From CAVVEQ01 sp963802095 (GTDB lineage Bacteria; Chloroflexota; Anaerolineae; Anaerolineales; Anaerolineaceae), in contig CAWDHI010000004.1 in the NCBI GenBank assembly GCA_963802095.1, forward strand, positions 1 through 64,000: a stretch of DNA of 64,000 nucleotides, given 5' to 3'. Every line of letters starts with the position of its first letter. Position 1 is the first letter of the stretch. Below are positions 28,593-36,806 of this stretch, piece by piece. The position numbers were made by a program, and so were the translations under genes. Below the pieces are notes generated by a model. That model was not told the DNA's origin. It made no database searches and was given only the letters and a program-made list of their open reading frames with translations.

Positions 28593-28768
28593 CACAATCT
28601 CTCCTCTTGAAATTTGGATTTTTCCTCTACCTGCAACAATCCCTTTTCGGATTGCGGGGATCAGGGTAAAACAAGGTCACGGTGTAGCTATTTCCTGGTT
28701 GTGATCCCCAGTTGGTTTCGATTCTGTTTCACTTTTCTTATAAGCATCCTCCTTTGTAGAATATGGGT

Positions 28769-28993
28769 TCACCCGCCGGTCATGGGTGGAAAAAAGCACA
28801 GACGGCAACCTGGTTTGAGCCTGGCACTCATGGTCTGTTGAACACCATCTATCGTCATCAGCCCAACCAGGCCTGTATCCAGGTTCAACTTTTCGGCCGC
28901 CTCCCCCGCGGCGCAGCCCTCAGGAACCTCAAGGGTCTGCTTTTTTAATCCATCGGCAGCCAGCTGGCCGAAAAGTTCCACTTCGATCTCCAA
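28769..28993 (-). CDS. MoaD/ThiS-like sulfur-carrier protein
   Basis: 74 residues from a TTG at 28993. A small ubiquitin-like protein: beta-grasp start IEVELFGQLAADG and the Gly-Gly C-terminus (MTGG) needed for thiocarboxylate formation. Such proteins supply sulfur for molybdopterin. It begins nine bases after the stop of the tungsten-type aldehyde oxidoreductase gene, an arrangement that suggests a dedicated role in its tungstopterin cofactor. AGGATC before the TTG is a weak RBS. Confidence 0.75.
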   Translation of the reverse strand: MEIEVELFGQLAADGLKKQTLEVPEGCAAGEAAEKLNLDTGLVGLMTIDGVQQTMSARLKPGCRLCFFPPMTGG

Positions 28994-29002
28994 ATTCAGA
29001 TC

Positions 29003-30712
29003 CTATAACGTATCAAAGACCGAGTCCAAAACCGCATCCGGGATATCGAAGGTGGCCTGATGCGGTGCCAGGGGTTCTTCGCGCATGTATTCCGGGATGC
29101 GGTAATCCGCCTGGGTGATCCCGGCCCTTCGATTGAACTCCAGCTCGTTGCGCAGCACATCCCGGTAGAAATGGTCCAAATCCTCCACCGTCCAGTTCCA
29201 GCCGTAGATGCCGTTGATCATATCGGCCATCAGCTGCGGCTCGGCGATCACCGGCGGACGGGCAAAAAGGCACAACCCGGTGCTATCCAACATGGCGGCG
29301 ATGATCTGCAATTTCAGTGAGAGTTCCTTCTGCCCCTCGGTCGCAAGCGGGTTCACCTGGGCGCGGGCGCCAAAGGCATTCCCCGCGGTGTGGTCCGCGC
29401 CCTGCGGCGAAGTGGCATAGGTGACCCCGTTGCCTTTCAGGCTGCGCGGGTCATACCCGGGCATCGCCTGACCGAGGGTCGCAGGTACCCTGTTGATTCC
29501 GAATACCTTTCCGCAAGTGACCGCACCGCTGCCGATCAATTTCCCCAGAGGGGTCCCCTCCCCCACCTGGGCAAGCAGGGCAATGATGGCTTTCGCCTCC
29601 CCGAATGAAGCCAAACCTGCTTCTATCAGGATCCCCAAAGCCGCTCCGGTCTCGATGGTGTCCAGCCCGAAATCATTGCACATGTAATTCAGGCGGGCAA
29701 CATCATCCAGGTTTCCGAGGCCAAGGTTTGATCCCATCAGCGAAATGGTTTCATATTGAAGTGTTCCCACGATAGACTTGCCGCCCTCATCCACGTACAG
29801 ATTGCGGCAGGCGATGGTGCAGCCCGGCATACAGCGGGTTCCGATCTTTCCGCCCCGTGCCAGGATCACCTCGCGCATATGCTCGCCGCGCAGGTCCCCT
29901 GCTCCTTCAAAATTCCCGATCGAAAAATTACGCGTGGGCAGCGAACCGATCTCATTGACTGCCCCCACAATTGATGCGGTCCCGTATAGATGCTGGGTGC
30001 CCTGGGTTCCGAGCTTGGGGTCGTTAATCAGCTTCTGGGCAAAGGTTTGAGCAGCCGACCGCAGGAGTTCTTTGTCGGCAGTTTGAATAGCTCCGGTTGC
30101 TTTTTCGATCACAACCGCCTTCAAGCCCTTACTGCCCATCACCGCCCCCAGCCCTCCGCGGGCAGCCAGGTTACTGCGCTGATCGGCTTCCCCGGTGCAG
30201 GCGATGCAGGCTCCGGTTAATAGTTGTTCGCCAGCAGGACCGATCGAGATGATGGTTGCGTTCTTGCCAAAGCGTTCCTGGAGTTTCTCCGATACCGCGT
30301 AGGTACCCATTCCGCGCAGTTCGTCAGCGGGGATCAATTCAGCAAGACCACCCTGAACATGCAGCAGGGATAACTTACCCTTTTCGGGTTGAGATTCGAT
30401 TACAAGAGCCTTGATCCCCAGTTTGCCCAGGGCGTCCCCAGCCGTCCCGCCGGCGTTGGCTTCCTTAACCCCTCCGGTTAGCGGGCTTTTCCCCCCCACC
30501 GATAAGCGTCCTCCAGCTGCAACCGCAGCCCCACCCAATAGCCCCGGGCAGAAGAGAAGCTTGTTGTTCGGGCCGAGGGCATCGCAAGCAGGGGGTATTT
30601 CCTCCAGTAAAAGTTTGGCGATCAAAGCCCGTCCACCCAGTTTTTCGTACACGGGCGGAACCGGTTCTGATATCGCTTCACCCTGCTGCATGTTCACGCG
30701 AATTAATCTCAT
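29003..30712 (-). CDS. Aldehyde ferredoxin oxidoreductase (tungsten family)
   Basis: 569 residues, near the family norm of about 600. The N-terminal domain has the AOR pattern GGRALIAKLL, LLFCPGLLGG and GGRLSVGGKSPLTGGVKEANAGG. The [4Fe-4S] ligands are probably CMPGCTIAC near residues 290-300 plus the Cys in STGLCLF near 480. Ferredoxin-linked AOR oxidises aldehydes to acids, or reduces acids, in anaerobes. Here it sits with a MoaD-like carrier and a possible lactone/amide hydrolase; a 2[4Fe-4S] ferredoxin is encoded at 37.6 kb. The aldehyde is unknown. Confidence 0.9.
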   Translation of the reverse strand: MRLIRVNMQQGEAISEPVPPVYEKLGGRALIAKLLLEEIPPACDALGPNNKLLFCPGLLGGAAVAAGGRLSVGGKSPLTGGVKEANAGGTAGDALGKLGIKALVIESQPEKGKLSLLHVQGGLAELIPADELRGMGTYAVSEKLQERFGKNATIISIGPAGEQLLTGACIACTGEADQRSNLAARGGLGAVMGSKGLKAVVIEKATGAIQTADKELLRSAAQTFAQKLINDPKLGTQGTQHLYGTASIVGAVNEIGSLPTRNFSIGNFEGAGDLRGEHMREVILARGGKIGTRCMPGCTIACRNLYVDEGGKSIVGTLQYETISLMGSNLGLGNLDDVARLNYMCNDFGLDTIETGAALGILIEAGLASFGEAKAIIALLAQVGEGTPLGKLIGSGAVTCGKVFGINRVPATLGQAMPGYDPRSLKGNGVTYATSPQGADHTAGNAFGARAQVNPLATEGQKELSLKLQIIAAMLDSTGLCLFARPPVIAEPQLMADMINGIYGWNWTVEDLDHFYRDVLRNELEFNRRAGITQADYRIPEYMREEPLAPHQATFDIPDAVLDSVFDTL

Positions 30713-30890
30713 GCTACCTCGATGATTGGATTTTGGAATTTATAAGGAAAGTAATGCAAAGGACCCCAATCCCAACAATCGGAGAAACAAGAAAAGAGAA
30801 TAGCTGGAGACCGGGATCCTTGCGTCCCTGAAACCGCCGCCTTGCAATGAGTCCGAAGCTTCATGTAGGTAGCGTTCTTCATGATACGGT

Positions 30891-31856
30891 TTAGGGCGGG
30901 TATGCCACGGTATAGAGATGCTTGCCGCCATTTAATGGACCTTTGAGGAGCTTCTCGATCTCCTCCGGGTCGCGCATGGTGGTTTTTTCGACTGGTGGAA
31001 GGACGCCAGGGGGGAAGCGGGTCATGATATCTCCGATGAGCTTCACCATGTAGTCCAGCAGCGCTTCCAACCCAACCCGGGCTTTTTCCGGATCAGCCAG
31101 GGTAGGCCGCCCGATCACACCTTCGGGGTAGCAAAGCACTTCAATACCACCAAGACCGACATGCTCATGGCCTTTTATCGGGGCATGGTAGACCTCTCCG
31201 CCTTTATCCACGTGGCCGGGGGGTAGGAATCCTTCCGGTTTGGTATCCACCACTTTGTCCATCTGCATGAACTCGGGGAAAAGTGCCAGCGAATAGGAGC
31301 CTTCCACCTCGCAGGCGTGCTGGAAAGGTGTTTCGAAATGTCCGCCGTGGGCTTTATCTTTCAGGTGTTCGTGGATCACGGTCGGCCAGTGCAGCGAAAT
31401 CAGAACGCAGGGCACCTGGTACTTCTTCGCAAACTGGTGCAGCGCCAGCGGGATGACCTCTTCCTGTCCGTGACCATTCAATAAAATCTGTTTACGGAAG
31501 CCCGTATTCCAGAAGCCGGCGATCACCCCGCGAAGGTTTGCGAGGAAGGCATCCTCGGGGATCACCACCGTCCCAGGCATGCCCAGGTGGTTGTAGGGGT
31601 GCGAGCCGTACCAGACAGGTTCCGCCACCGTACAACCGGTCTTAAGCGCCACTTGCTCTGCCATGCGTGTCACCAGGAAGGTATCCTCCCCCAGCGGCTG
31701 CCCGGCGCCGTGGCATTCGGTGCTGCCGACCGGGATGATGATCAGGTCATTGGTCTGGAGCCTTGCGTTGATCTCCGTCATGTTCATGGTCTGGTAATAC
31801 ACGCCGCTGGGGCGTTCCATGTGACCGCTTTCTGGAGGGATCTGCCAGTTACCCAT
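30891..31856 (-). CDS. Creatininase-family amidohydrolase
   Basis: 321 residues from the ATG at 31856, chosen because AAGGAGAT precedes it at good distance; an ATG at 31892 overlapping the upstream stop is the alternative. Metal-binding motifs VGSTECHGAGQPLGEDT and LLNGHGQEE match the creatininase fold. Members hydrolyse cyclic amides or carbon-carbon bonds in cyclic diketones; one branch acts on 3-dehydro-scyllo-inosose in inositol breakdown. That function is possible but unproven. It belongs to the cupin-TIM-creatininase-AOR arm. Confidence 0.78.
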   Translation of the reverse strand: MGNWQIPPESGHMERPSGVYYQTMNMTEINARLQTNDLIIIPVGSTECHGAGQPLGEDTFLVTRMAEQVALKTGCTVAEPVWYGSHPYNHLGMPGTVVIPEDAFLANLRGVIAGFWNTGFRKQILLNGHGQEEVIPLALHQFAKKYQVPCVLISLHWPTVIHEHLKDKAHGGHFETPFQHACEVEGSYSLALFPEFMQMDKVVDTKPEGFLPPGHVDKGGEVYHAPIKGHEHVGLGGIEVLCYPEGVIGRPTLADPEKARVGLEALLDYMVKLIGDIMTRFPPGVLPPVEKTTMRDPEEIEKLLKGPLNGGKHLYTVAYPP

Positions 31857-31888
31857 AAGGATCTCCTTTTCCAGGTTTGCCGATTGGA

Positions 31889-32803
31889 TCATGCCACCGG
31901 GAGGCGCAGATCCTTGGAGCCCTTGGGGGATTGTTTGAGCTCAGGGTAGTAGGTGTTGAGCATCTCGACGACAATGGATGCCTGGTCAGCCATCTTCACG
32001 CCGTCACTGGCTGAGGTGAGGCTGCCGTGCGAGCTAACCACCGAGTTACCGGTCTTGCAGTGCACCGGGGCAGCCACGCGCACGATCTCGGGAGCTTCGT
32101 AAACACGGATGAAACCACCTGATCCGGGGGGGTTGTCGGTATGGACATCCAACGGAACCTTCACTGCAGCACGCAGGGCAGCGATCATTGGGATCTGCAG
32201 GTCGCGCACCGGGTTAATGCTATCTGCTCCCAGGCTCTCGAGCAGCTTGAAGGAGCACGGATTGCAGTGCCCCAGGTGGGCGGAGGTTTTAAAGATGATG
32301 TCCTTCGCCAGGGCACCATCGGCACGCATTTTGCCAACCAACCAGAGCATGCCCTCATCGTAGATGAGGAATCCGCGGCAGCCGAGGTCGTACCCGCGTT
32401 TGATATCTTCCACTGCCCGCAGGATCTGTTCCTGCCCGCGCAGGCGGTAGCTGATGCGCACACCCTGCGGAGAAAGAACCGTTGCACCGGTATCGTAGGT
32501 AGCACGCGGTCCGACAGAGAGAAGCAGCTCGGCACCATAATCCGCACACAGCTTGCAATATTCCTTGATCTCCTGGCGGGTATGGCGGAACATGCCATAC
32601 GTCTCAGTGACCCGGTTGATAACGATGTTGTTTTTGGTGGCAGTATCCAGCAGGGCTTTCACTGCCTCGGCGGTGTTCACCGTGGGAACCTCGATGCGGA
32701 AAGCAGCACCATCGGGGAAGCGCTGGTTGGAGCTGGGCATATCGAACAGGTCGCCGGTCGGAAGGCCGATCTTCTTCAAGTACTCGCGAGTATCTTCAAA
32801 CAT
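31889..32803 (-). CDS. TIM-barrel-like protein, U32-like, unknown
   Basis: 304 residues. The alternation of strands such as ELLLSVGPRA, GFLIYDEGM, IIFKTSAHLGHCNPCSF, SINPVRDLQIPMI and VPLDVHTDN suggests a TIM barrel, loosely like peptidase-U32 or aldolase-type proteins. HLGHCNPC could bind metal or iron-sulfur. I cannot name the reaction. It is cotranscribed with the cupin upstream and the creatininase-family gene downstream, so it is likely an enzyme of the same pathway. Confidence 0.6.
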   Translation of the reverse strand: MFEDTREYLKKIGLPTGDLFDMPSSNQRFPDGAAFRIEVPTVNTAEAVKALLDTATKNNIVINRVTETYGMFRHTRQEIKEYCKLCADYGAELLLSVGPRATYDTGATVLSPQGVRISYRLRGQEQILRAVEDIKRGYDLGCRGFLIYDEGMLWLVGKMRADGALAKDIIFKTSAHLGHCNPCSFKLLESLGADSINPVRDLQIPMIAALRAAVKVPLDVHTDNPPGSGGFIRVYEAPEIVRVAAPVHCKTGNSVVSSHGSLTSASDGVKMADQASIVVEMLNTYYPELKQSPKGSKDLRLPVA

Positions 32804-32832
32804 GGTTCTTCTCCTAAAATTGAATTTATTGA

Positions 32833-33195
32833 TTAGCTGATGTGAGATGGGAGCGGTGGCGAATATACCCAGACGATCCGCAGCGGTTCATCTCCGATAT
32901 TTTCCACCCGGTGTTTTTTCCCCAGGGGTGAGTAGAAAGCAGTTTCGGGACCGACCTCCCACTCCCCTTCCCCGTCGATAACGATCTTAGCCTTGCCGCT
33001 GATCAAGAACAAAACTTCCTCGGATTCTTCGTGGACATGATCGGGGATCATGCTGCCGACCTCGGTGATGTTCATGCCCATGGAGACGTGCTTCACGCCG
33101 CCGTACTTTGGAGCAAGGAGCAGCTTCGAAACCCTGGGTGGGATGCGGTGCTCCCCTTCAACATCGGATGCTTTCACAAAGGGCAGATTGCTCAT
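32833..33195 (-). CDS. Cupin-domain protein, first gene of leftward arm
   Basis: 120 residues, single cupin: metal motif HVHEESEEVLFLISGKAKI and second motif YSPLGKKHRVENIGDEP. Typical of small isomerases or dioxygenases acting on sugar acids or polyols, or of ligand-binding accessory proteins. It is the first gene downstream of a strong promoter and operator (33217-33286), so it reports the regulation of the whole leftward arm. Confidence 0.82.
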   Translation of the reverse strand: MSNLPFVKASDVEGEHRIPPRVSKLLLAPKYGGVKHVSMGMNITEVGSMIPDHVHEESEEVLFLISGKAKIVIDGEGEWEVGPETAFYSPLGKKHRVENIGDEPLRIVWVYSPPLPSHIS

Positions 33196-33216
33196 GATTT
33201 TCTCCGAAATTTAGTA

Positions 33217-33286
33217 GTTTCACTGGATAGAACTAGGTTTTGTATTACGATACAATTAGTATAGCGATTGTTTCATCTGTTGTCAA
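33217..33286 (-). promoter_or_regulatory. Promoter and operators of leftward arm
   Basis: On the minus strand TTGACA (33281-33286), 17 bp, TATACT (33258-33263). Downstream lie TTGTAT-N4-ATACAA (33239-33254 region) and GTTCTATCCAGTGAAAC (33217-33233). Both elements recur in the same order and spacing at 34634-34705, and the second also at 22900-22916. Binding by an IclR-family repressor is inferred. Confidence 0.75.
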
Positions 33287-33334
33287 CTGTTTTCACACAG
33301 CGGATCGGAACTCTAATCTTTTGCCTCGCACCGC

Positions 33335-33363
33335 TTGACGTAACCAGGTGTGAATGATATTCT
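33335..33363 (+). promoter_or_regulatory. Promoter of the Ldh-family gene
   Basis: TTGACG (33335-33340), 17-bp spacer, TATTCT (33358-33363). It is divergent from the leftward-arm promoter, with the two -35 boxes about 50 bp apart. No clear copy of the GTGAAAC operator is seen here. Confidence 0.6.
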
Positions 33364-33471
33364 AACAGACAGAACTCTATTTCGTCAGTTGATACCCACA
33401 ATACGAACCCGCGATAAGGCCAGGTTTTGGGTACAATGGTGGAAGAGGAATACTTCTTCAAGGAGCGGAAT

Positions 33472-34575
33472 ATGGAAAATGTGTATTACATCCCGGTGGA
33501 GACTTTGAGCAGTTTCATGAAGGATGTTCTTCTGGGCGTGGGGGTGCCGCCCGAGGATGCCCAGACCTGCACCGATGTGATCCTGGCATCCGACCTGCGC
33601 GGGATCGAGTCGCACGGGATCGGGCGCTTGAAATATTATTATGAACGCATCAAAGCCGGGCAGCACCAGGTGAAAACGAATTATGAGATCATCCGTGAAA
33701 GCCCCACCACCGCGGTAGTGGATGGCCATCACGGCATGGGCATGGTGGTTGCCAAACGTTCCATGGAACTTGCCATCGAGAAAGCCCGAAAATACGGGAT
33801 GGGAGCCATGGCAGTGCGCAACTCCACCCACTTCGGGATCGCCGGGTATTACCCGATGATGGCAGCCCAGGCAGGGATGATCGGGATGACCTTCACCAAT
33901 GCCCGCCCAGCAGTCACCCCCACCTTCGGGGTGCAGCCCATGCTGGGTACCAACCCGATCGCTTTTGGCGCGCCCACCGACGAGGCCTTCCCCTTCCTGT
34001 ACGATGCCGCCACCCCCATCATCCAGCGCGGCAAGGTGGAAGTGTATGCCCGGGCGGAAAAAACGATGCTGGCGGGCTGGATCATCGACCAGAAAGCTAA
34101 TTACATGACCGACCCGAACGAGATACTGGCCGAGATTCCCAAAGGCAACGCCTCCTTACTCCCCCTGGGCGGTAAGGGCGAAGACATGGGCGGCCATAAG
34201 GGATACGGGTTGGGCACCATGGTTGAGATCCTTTCCGCCTCCCTGCAACAGGGTGCGTTTCTCTATGGATTGACTGGGATCGGCGAAGGCGGCAAACCCG
34301 CCCCCTTCCGCATCGGGCACTTCTTCATGGCGATCAATGTAGAAAATTTTTGCCCGCTGGAGGAATTCAAAAAAACCACGGGACAGATCATGCGCGATCT
34401 GCGCGCCTCCACGAAAGCGCCGGGGCAGGCCCGCATTTATACCGCCGGCGAAAAAGAGTACGAGAACGAAAAACGCGTCCGCAAGGAAGGCGTTGCTGTT
34501 GTCCCCAACCTGCAGAAAGAACTGAAATTTTTACAAAAAGAGCTGAATCTCACCCAATACGATTTCCCCTTTTAG
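33472..34575 (+). CDS. Ldh-family NAD(P) dehydrogenase
   Basis: 367 residues from the ATG at 33472, preceded by AAGGAG. It belongs to the malate/L-lactate/ureidoglycolate/2,3-diketogulonate dehydrogenase family (not the classic Rossmann LDH), seen in SDLRGIESHGIGRLKYY, VRNSTHFGIAGYYP and GTNPIAFGAPT. These enzymes interconvert 2-hydroxyacids and 2-oxoacids with NAD(P)H. The natural acid cannot be told. It has its own promoter and a strong terminator. Confidence 0.88.
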   Translation: MENVYYIPVETLSSFMKDVLLGVGVPPEDAQTCTDVILASDLRGIESHGIGRLKYYYERIKAGQHQVKTNYEIIRESPTTAVVDGHHGMGMVVAKRSMELAIEKARKYGMGAMAVRNSTHFGIAGYYPMMAAQAGMIGMTFTNARPAVTPTFGVQPMLGTNPIAFGAPTDEAFPFLYDAATPIIQRGKVEVYARAEKTMLAGWIIDQKANYMTDPNEILAEIPKGNASLLPLGGKGEDMGGHKGYGLGTMVEILSASLQQGAFLYGLTGIGEGGKPAPFRIGHFFMAINVENFCPLEEFKKTTGQIMRDLRASTKAPGQARIYTAGEKEYENEKRVRKEGVAVVPNLQKELKFLQKELNLTQYDFPF

Positions 34576-34593
34576 GTCCGCACATTCCAGATC

Positions 34594-34622
34594 AAGCGCG
34601 CACCAAAGGGTGCGCGCTTTTT
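34594..34622 (+). terminator. Intrinsic terminator after Ldh gene
   Basis: AAGCGCGCACC (34594-34604) pairs with GGTGCGCGCTT (34609-34619), followed by a T-rich run. It begins 19 bases after the stop and cleanly separates this gene from the next promoter. Confidence 0.85.
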
Positions 34623-34633
34623 CTTTTCCCTGA

Positions 34634-34705
34634 TTGACAAGCAGGGTCGAAAGTGCTATTCTATGTTTGTATCGTTTTATGATACTTTGTTTTATCTAGT
34701 GAAAC
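34634..34705 (+). promoter_or_regulatory. Promoter and operators of rightward arm
   Basis: TTGACA (34634-34639), 17 bp, TATTCT (34657-34662). Downstream are GTATC-N7-GATAC (about 34669-34685) and GTTTTATCTAGTGAAAC (34689-34705). The order and distances match the leftward-arm promoter within two bases, so the same regulator probably controls both arms from below the start site. Confidence 0.75.
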
Positions 34706-34752
34706 CTTGATGTAACCCGTTCATATATCCAATTGTCACAGGAGGATCGAGA

Positions 34753-35427
34753 ATGCCGGAAACTTACTCTCTGGTGGATGCCACCCTCAAGGTCATTCAG
34801 GACCGGCGCAGTATCCGGGAGTATTCTCCCGAACCGGTGTCCGATCAGGACATCGATTTAATCCTCGAGGCAGCCCGCCAGGCGCCCTCCGGGGAAAATG
34901 CCCAGCCGTGGCGATATGTGGTCGTAAGGGATGCCGACACGCGAAAAAAACTGGGCGCGCTTGCCGGTGGGGCCAGCGGACGCAGGTTCACGGCCGAATT
35001 TGTCACCAACAAAATGCAGGAGCGCTTTGCCAGCCTGGAGGATGAGGCCAAGAAAAAAGCTGCCTTTGAAAAGCTGACCTCCGGCCAGGTTTCCGCCTTC
35101 CTCGCCGATGCGCCGGTGAGCATTGTGGTCGTGGGTCGCAAGGATGTTTGGGATCTTCCCTACGACACATCCGCCGCGATCGAGAACATCCTCCTGATGG
35201 TCACCGCCCTCGAACTTGGCGCATGCTGGGTGATCGCCCCGTGCATCGATATCCGTGACGAAGAACGCCTGAAAAAGCTCCTGGGCTTGCCGGAAGGGAT
35301 CAAAGCCGTGAGCATCATTTCGATCGGCCATCCCACCCGTCCCCACCGTCCGCGGCCGCGGCTCCCCCTTAAGGAGATCGTTTTCCGGGAAACCTGGGGA
35401 GAACCCTACTACAAGGATGAAGCATGA
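34753..35427 (+). CDS. Nitroreductase-family flavoprotein
   Basis: 224 residues with FMN-binding N-terminus DRRSIREYSPEPVS and APSGENAQPWRYVVV, and C-terminal ISIGHPTRP. Family members are FMN-dependent NAD(P)H oxidoreductases with many substrates, including enoate and dehalogenation reactions. CAGGAGGATC precedes the ATG. The stop overlaps the next start (ATGA), so it is coupled to the unknown 154-residue protein; the two may form one functional unit. Confidence 0.87.
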   Translation: MPETYSLVDATLKVIQDRRSIREYSPEPVSDQDIDLILEAARQAPSGENAQPWRYVVVRDADTRKKLGALAGGASGRRFTAEFVTNKMQERFASLEDEAKKKAAFEKLTSGQVSAFLADAPVSIVVVGRKDVWDLPYDTSAAIENILLMVTALELGACWVIAPCIDIRDEERLKKLLGLPEGIKAVSIISIGHPTRPHRPRPRLPLKEIVFRETWGEPYYKDEA

Positions 35428-35888
35428 AAACGAATTCCGTACCGCTCGATTACGCCAATACGCTCATGTTTGAACTTGAAAAAGCCTTTTTCGATGAAAG
35501 AGGCAAAGGTGCGCGTTTCCGCATGACTACCGTGGGCAGGGAATTCTTCCAGGAAAAGTGCCTGCCGCGCTTGAAATCAGGCGAAATGGATCACATCATC
35601 ACCACGGTTAGGGACCTTCTCAAAGAGGAGGGCATCACCACCGATGTAACCTATACCGGTGAGGAACGACTGCTGCGGGTTCGGGTGCAGGGCTGCATCC
35701 ACCGCCCGGTTGAGGACCGCATGGTGTCCCGCGGGGTGGAACCCTTCACCTGCGTGCCTGCCAACCTGATCGTTCTGGCCATCGAGGAGAAATTGGATCG
35801 CCCCGTTGAACTGGCCGAGATCAAGCTGGTGGATGGTGCCTGCCAGCTTCTGCTGGTCGTTTTCGATACCCGGCCTTCCCTGGATTAG
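35424..35888 (+). CDS. Unknown cysteine-containing protein
   Basis: 154 residues, no family recognised. It has an acidic, mixed alpha/beta composition and cysteines in VRVQGCIHRP, EPFTCVPANLI and DGACQLLLV, which could form a metal or Fe-S site or the binding site of a redox partner. The ATG overlaps the nitroreductase stop by four bases and the CoA-transferase gene follows after nine bases, so it is firmly inside the operon. Possibly a partner of the flavoprotein. Confidence 0.65.
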   Translation: MKTNSVPLDYANTLMFELEKAFFDERGKGARFRMTTVGREFFQEKCLPRLKSGEMDHIITTVRDLLKEEGITTDVTYTGEERLLRVRVQGCIHRPVEDRMVSRGVEPFTCVPANLIVLAIEEKLDRPVELAEIKLVDGACQLLLVVFDTRPSLD

Positions 35889-35897
35889 GAGCTGGGC

Positions 35898-36797
35898 ATG
35901 TCAAAACTGGCCTCCCTTTCTGAAGCTGTCAGCTTAATCCCCCCGGATTCGCATATTTCCCTATCCGGGTTCGCCATCACCCGCTGCGCGATGGCTTTCG
36001 CGCGCGAGGTGATCCGCCAGGGTCTGAAGGGTCTGACCCTCTCGCAGTGTGTCGGAGCCATGGACGCCGACCTCCTGGTGGGAGCCGGCGCGGTGAAACG
36101 CCTGATTTACGGCGGTGGTTCGCTCGATCGCTTTGGTCGCCTGGCAAACGTCAACCGCGGCATTGAGGATGGAACCCTGAAAGCGGATGAATACAGCAGT
36201 CTTTCCGTGGCGTTCCGGTACCTGGCTGGGTCGCTTGGGCTGCCCTTCATCCCCATTCGCTCCCTGCGCGGTTCGGACCTGATGAAGCAGCTTGAGGAAA
36301 AATCCTCCGGGGATGTTGCGGATGTGGATGACCCCTTCAGCGGGAAATCCTGGAAAGTGTTGCGCCCGCTCAACCCGGATGTGGCGGTTGTTCAGGTGCA
36401 ATCCGCGGATGAAGAAGGCAATGCCTGGATCATGGGTCCGCGCTGGGACAACGTGGAACAAGTCAAGTCCGCCAAACGCACCATCCTGATCGCGGAAAAC
36501 ATCATCTCCAATAAATCGATCCGCCAGAATCCCGAGCGTACGGTGATCCCCAGCCTGTTCGTTTCGCATGTGGTGGAGCTCCCCTTCGGGGCGCACCCCA
36601 CCTCCGTTTACCGCGAATATGATTACGATTCAAAGGCGATCGAGGAATATGTGGAAGCCAGCAAGACCCCCGAAACATTTCACACGTACCTTGAGAGAAC
36701 GGTCTTCGGGGTCAAAGATCATGCCGCTTATCTGGATCTGATGGGCGGGAAGAACATCCTACGAAAATTGAAAGCCGACCCGGTTTTGGGGTACTGA
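35898..36797 (+). CDS. Class I CoA-transferase, alpha subunit
   Basis: 299 residues, glutaconate/3-oxoacid CoA-transferase subunit A type: HISLSGFAITRCAMAFAREV at the N-terminus, GGGSLDRFGRLANVNRG, and PLNPDVAVVQVQSADEEGNAWI. With the beta subunit encoded ten bases downstream it moves CoA between carboxylic acids, activating the pathway acid. AGGAGCTGGG precedes the start. The acid may be the product of the aldehyde oxidoreductase, by inference from the shared operator. Confidence 0.88.
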   Translation: MSKLASLSEAVSLIPPDSHISLSGFAITRCAMAFAREVIRQGLKGLTLSQCVGAMDADLLVGAGAVKRLIYGGGSLDRFGRLANVNRGIEDGTLKADEYSSLSVAFRYLAGSLGLPFIPIRSLRGSDLMKQLEEKSSGDVADVDDPFSGKSWKVLRPLNPDVAVVQVQSADEEGNAWIMGPRWDNVEQVKSAKRTILIAENIISNKSIRQNPERTVIPSLFVSHVVELPFGAHPTSVYREYDYDSKAIEEYVEASKTPETFHTYLERTVFGVKDHAAYLDLMGGKNILRKLKADPVLGY

Positions 36798-36806
36798 GGA
36801 GGATGA

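Noticed and set aside
28656..28709. Inverted repeat GGGGATCA/TGATCCCC upstream of importer 2
   Set aside because: Arms of 8 bp are 38 bases apart with no promoter aligned to them; could be chance.
30740..30931. 63-residue minus-strand frame between the AOR and creatininase genes
   Set aside because: No RBS, overlaps the neighbour in another frame, and no family resemblance; the gap 30713-30890 otherwise shows nothing I can support.
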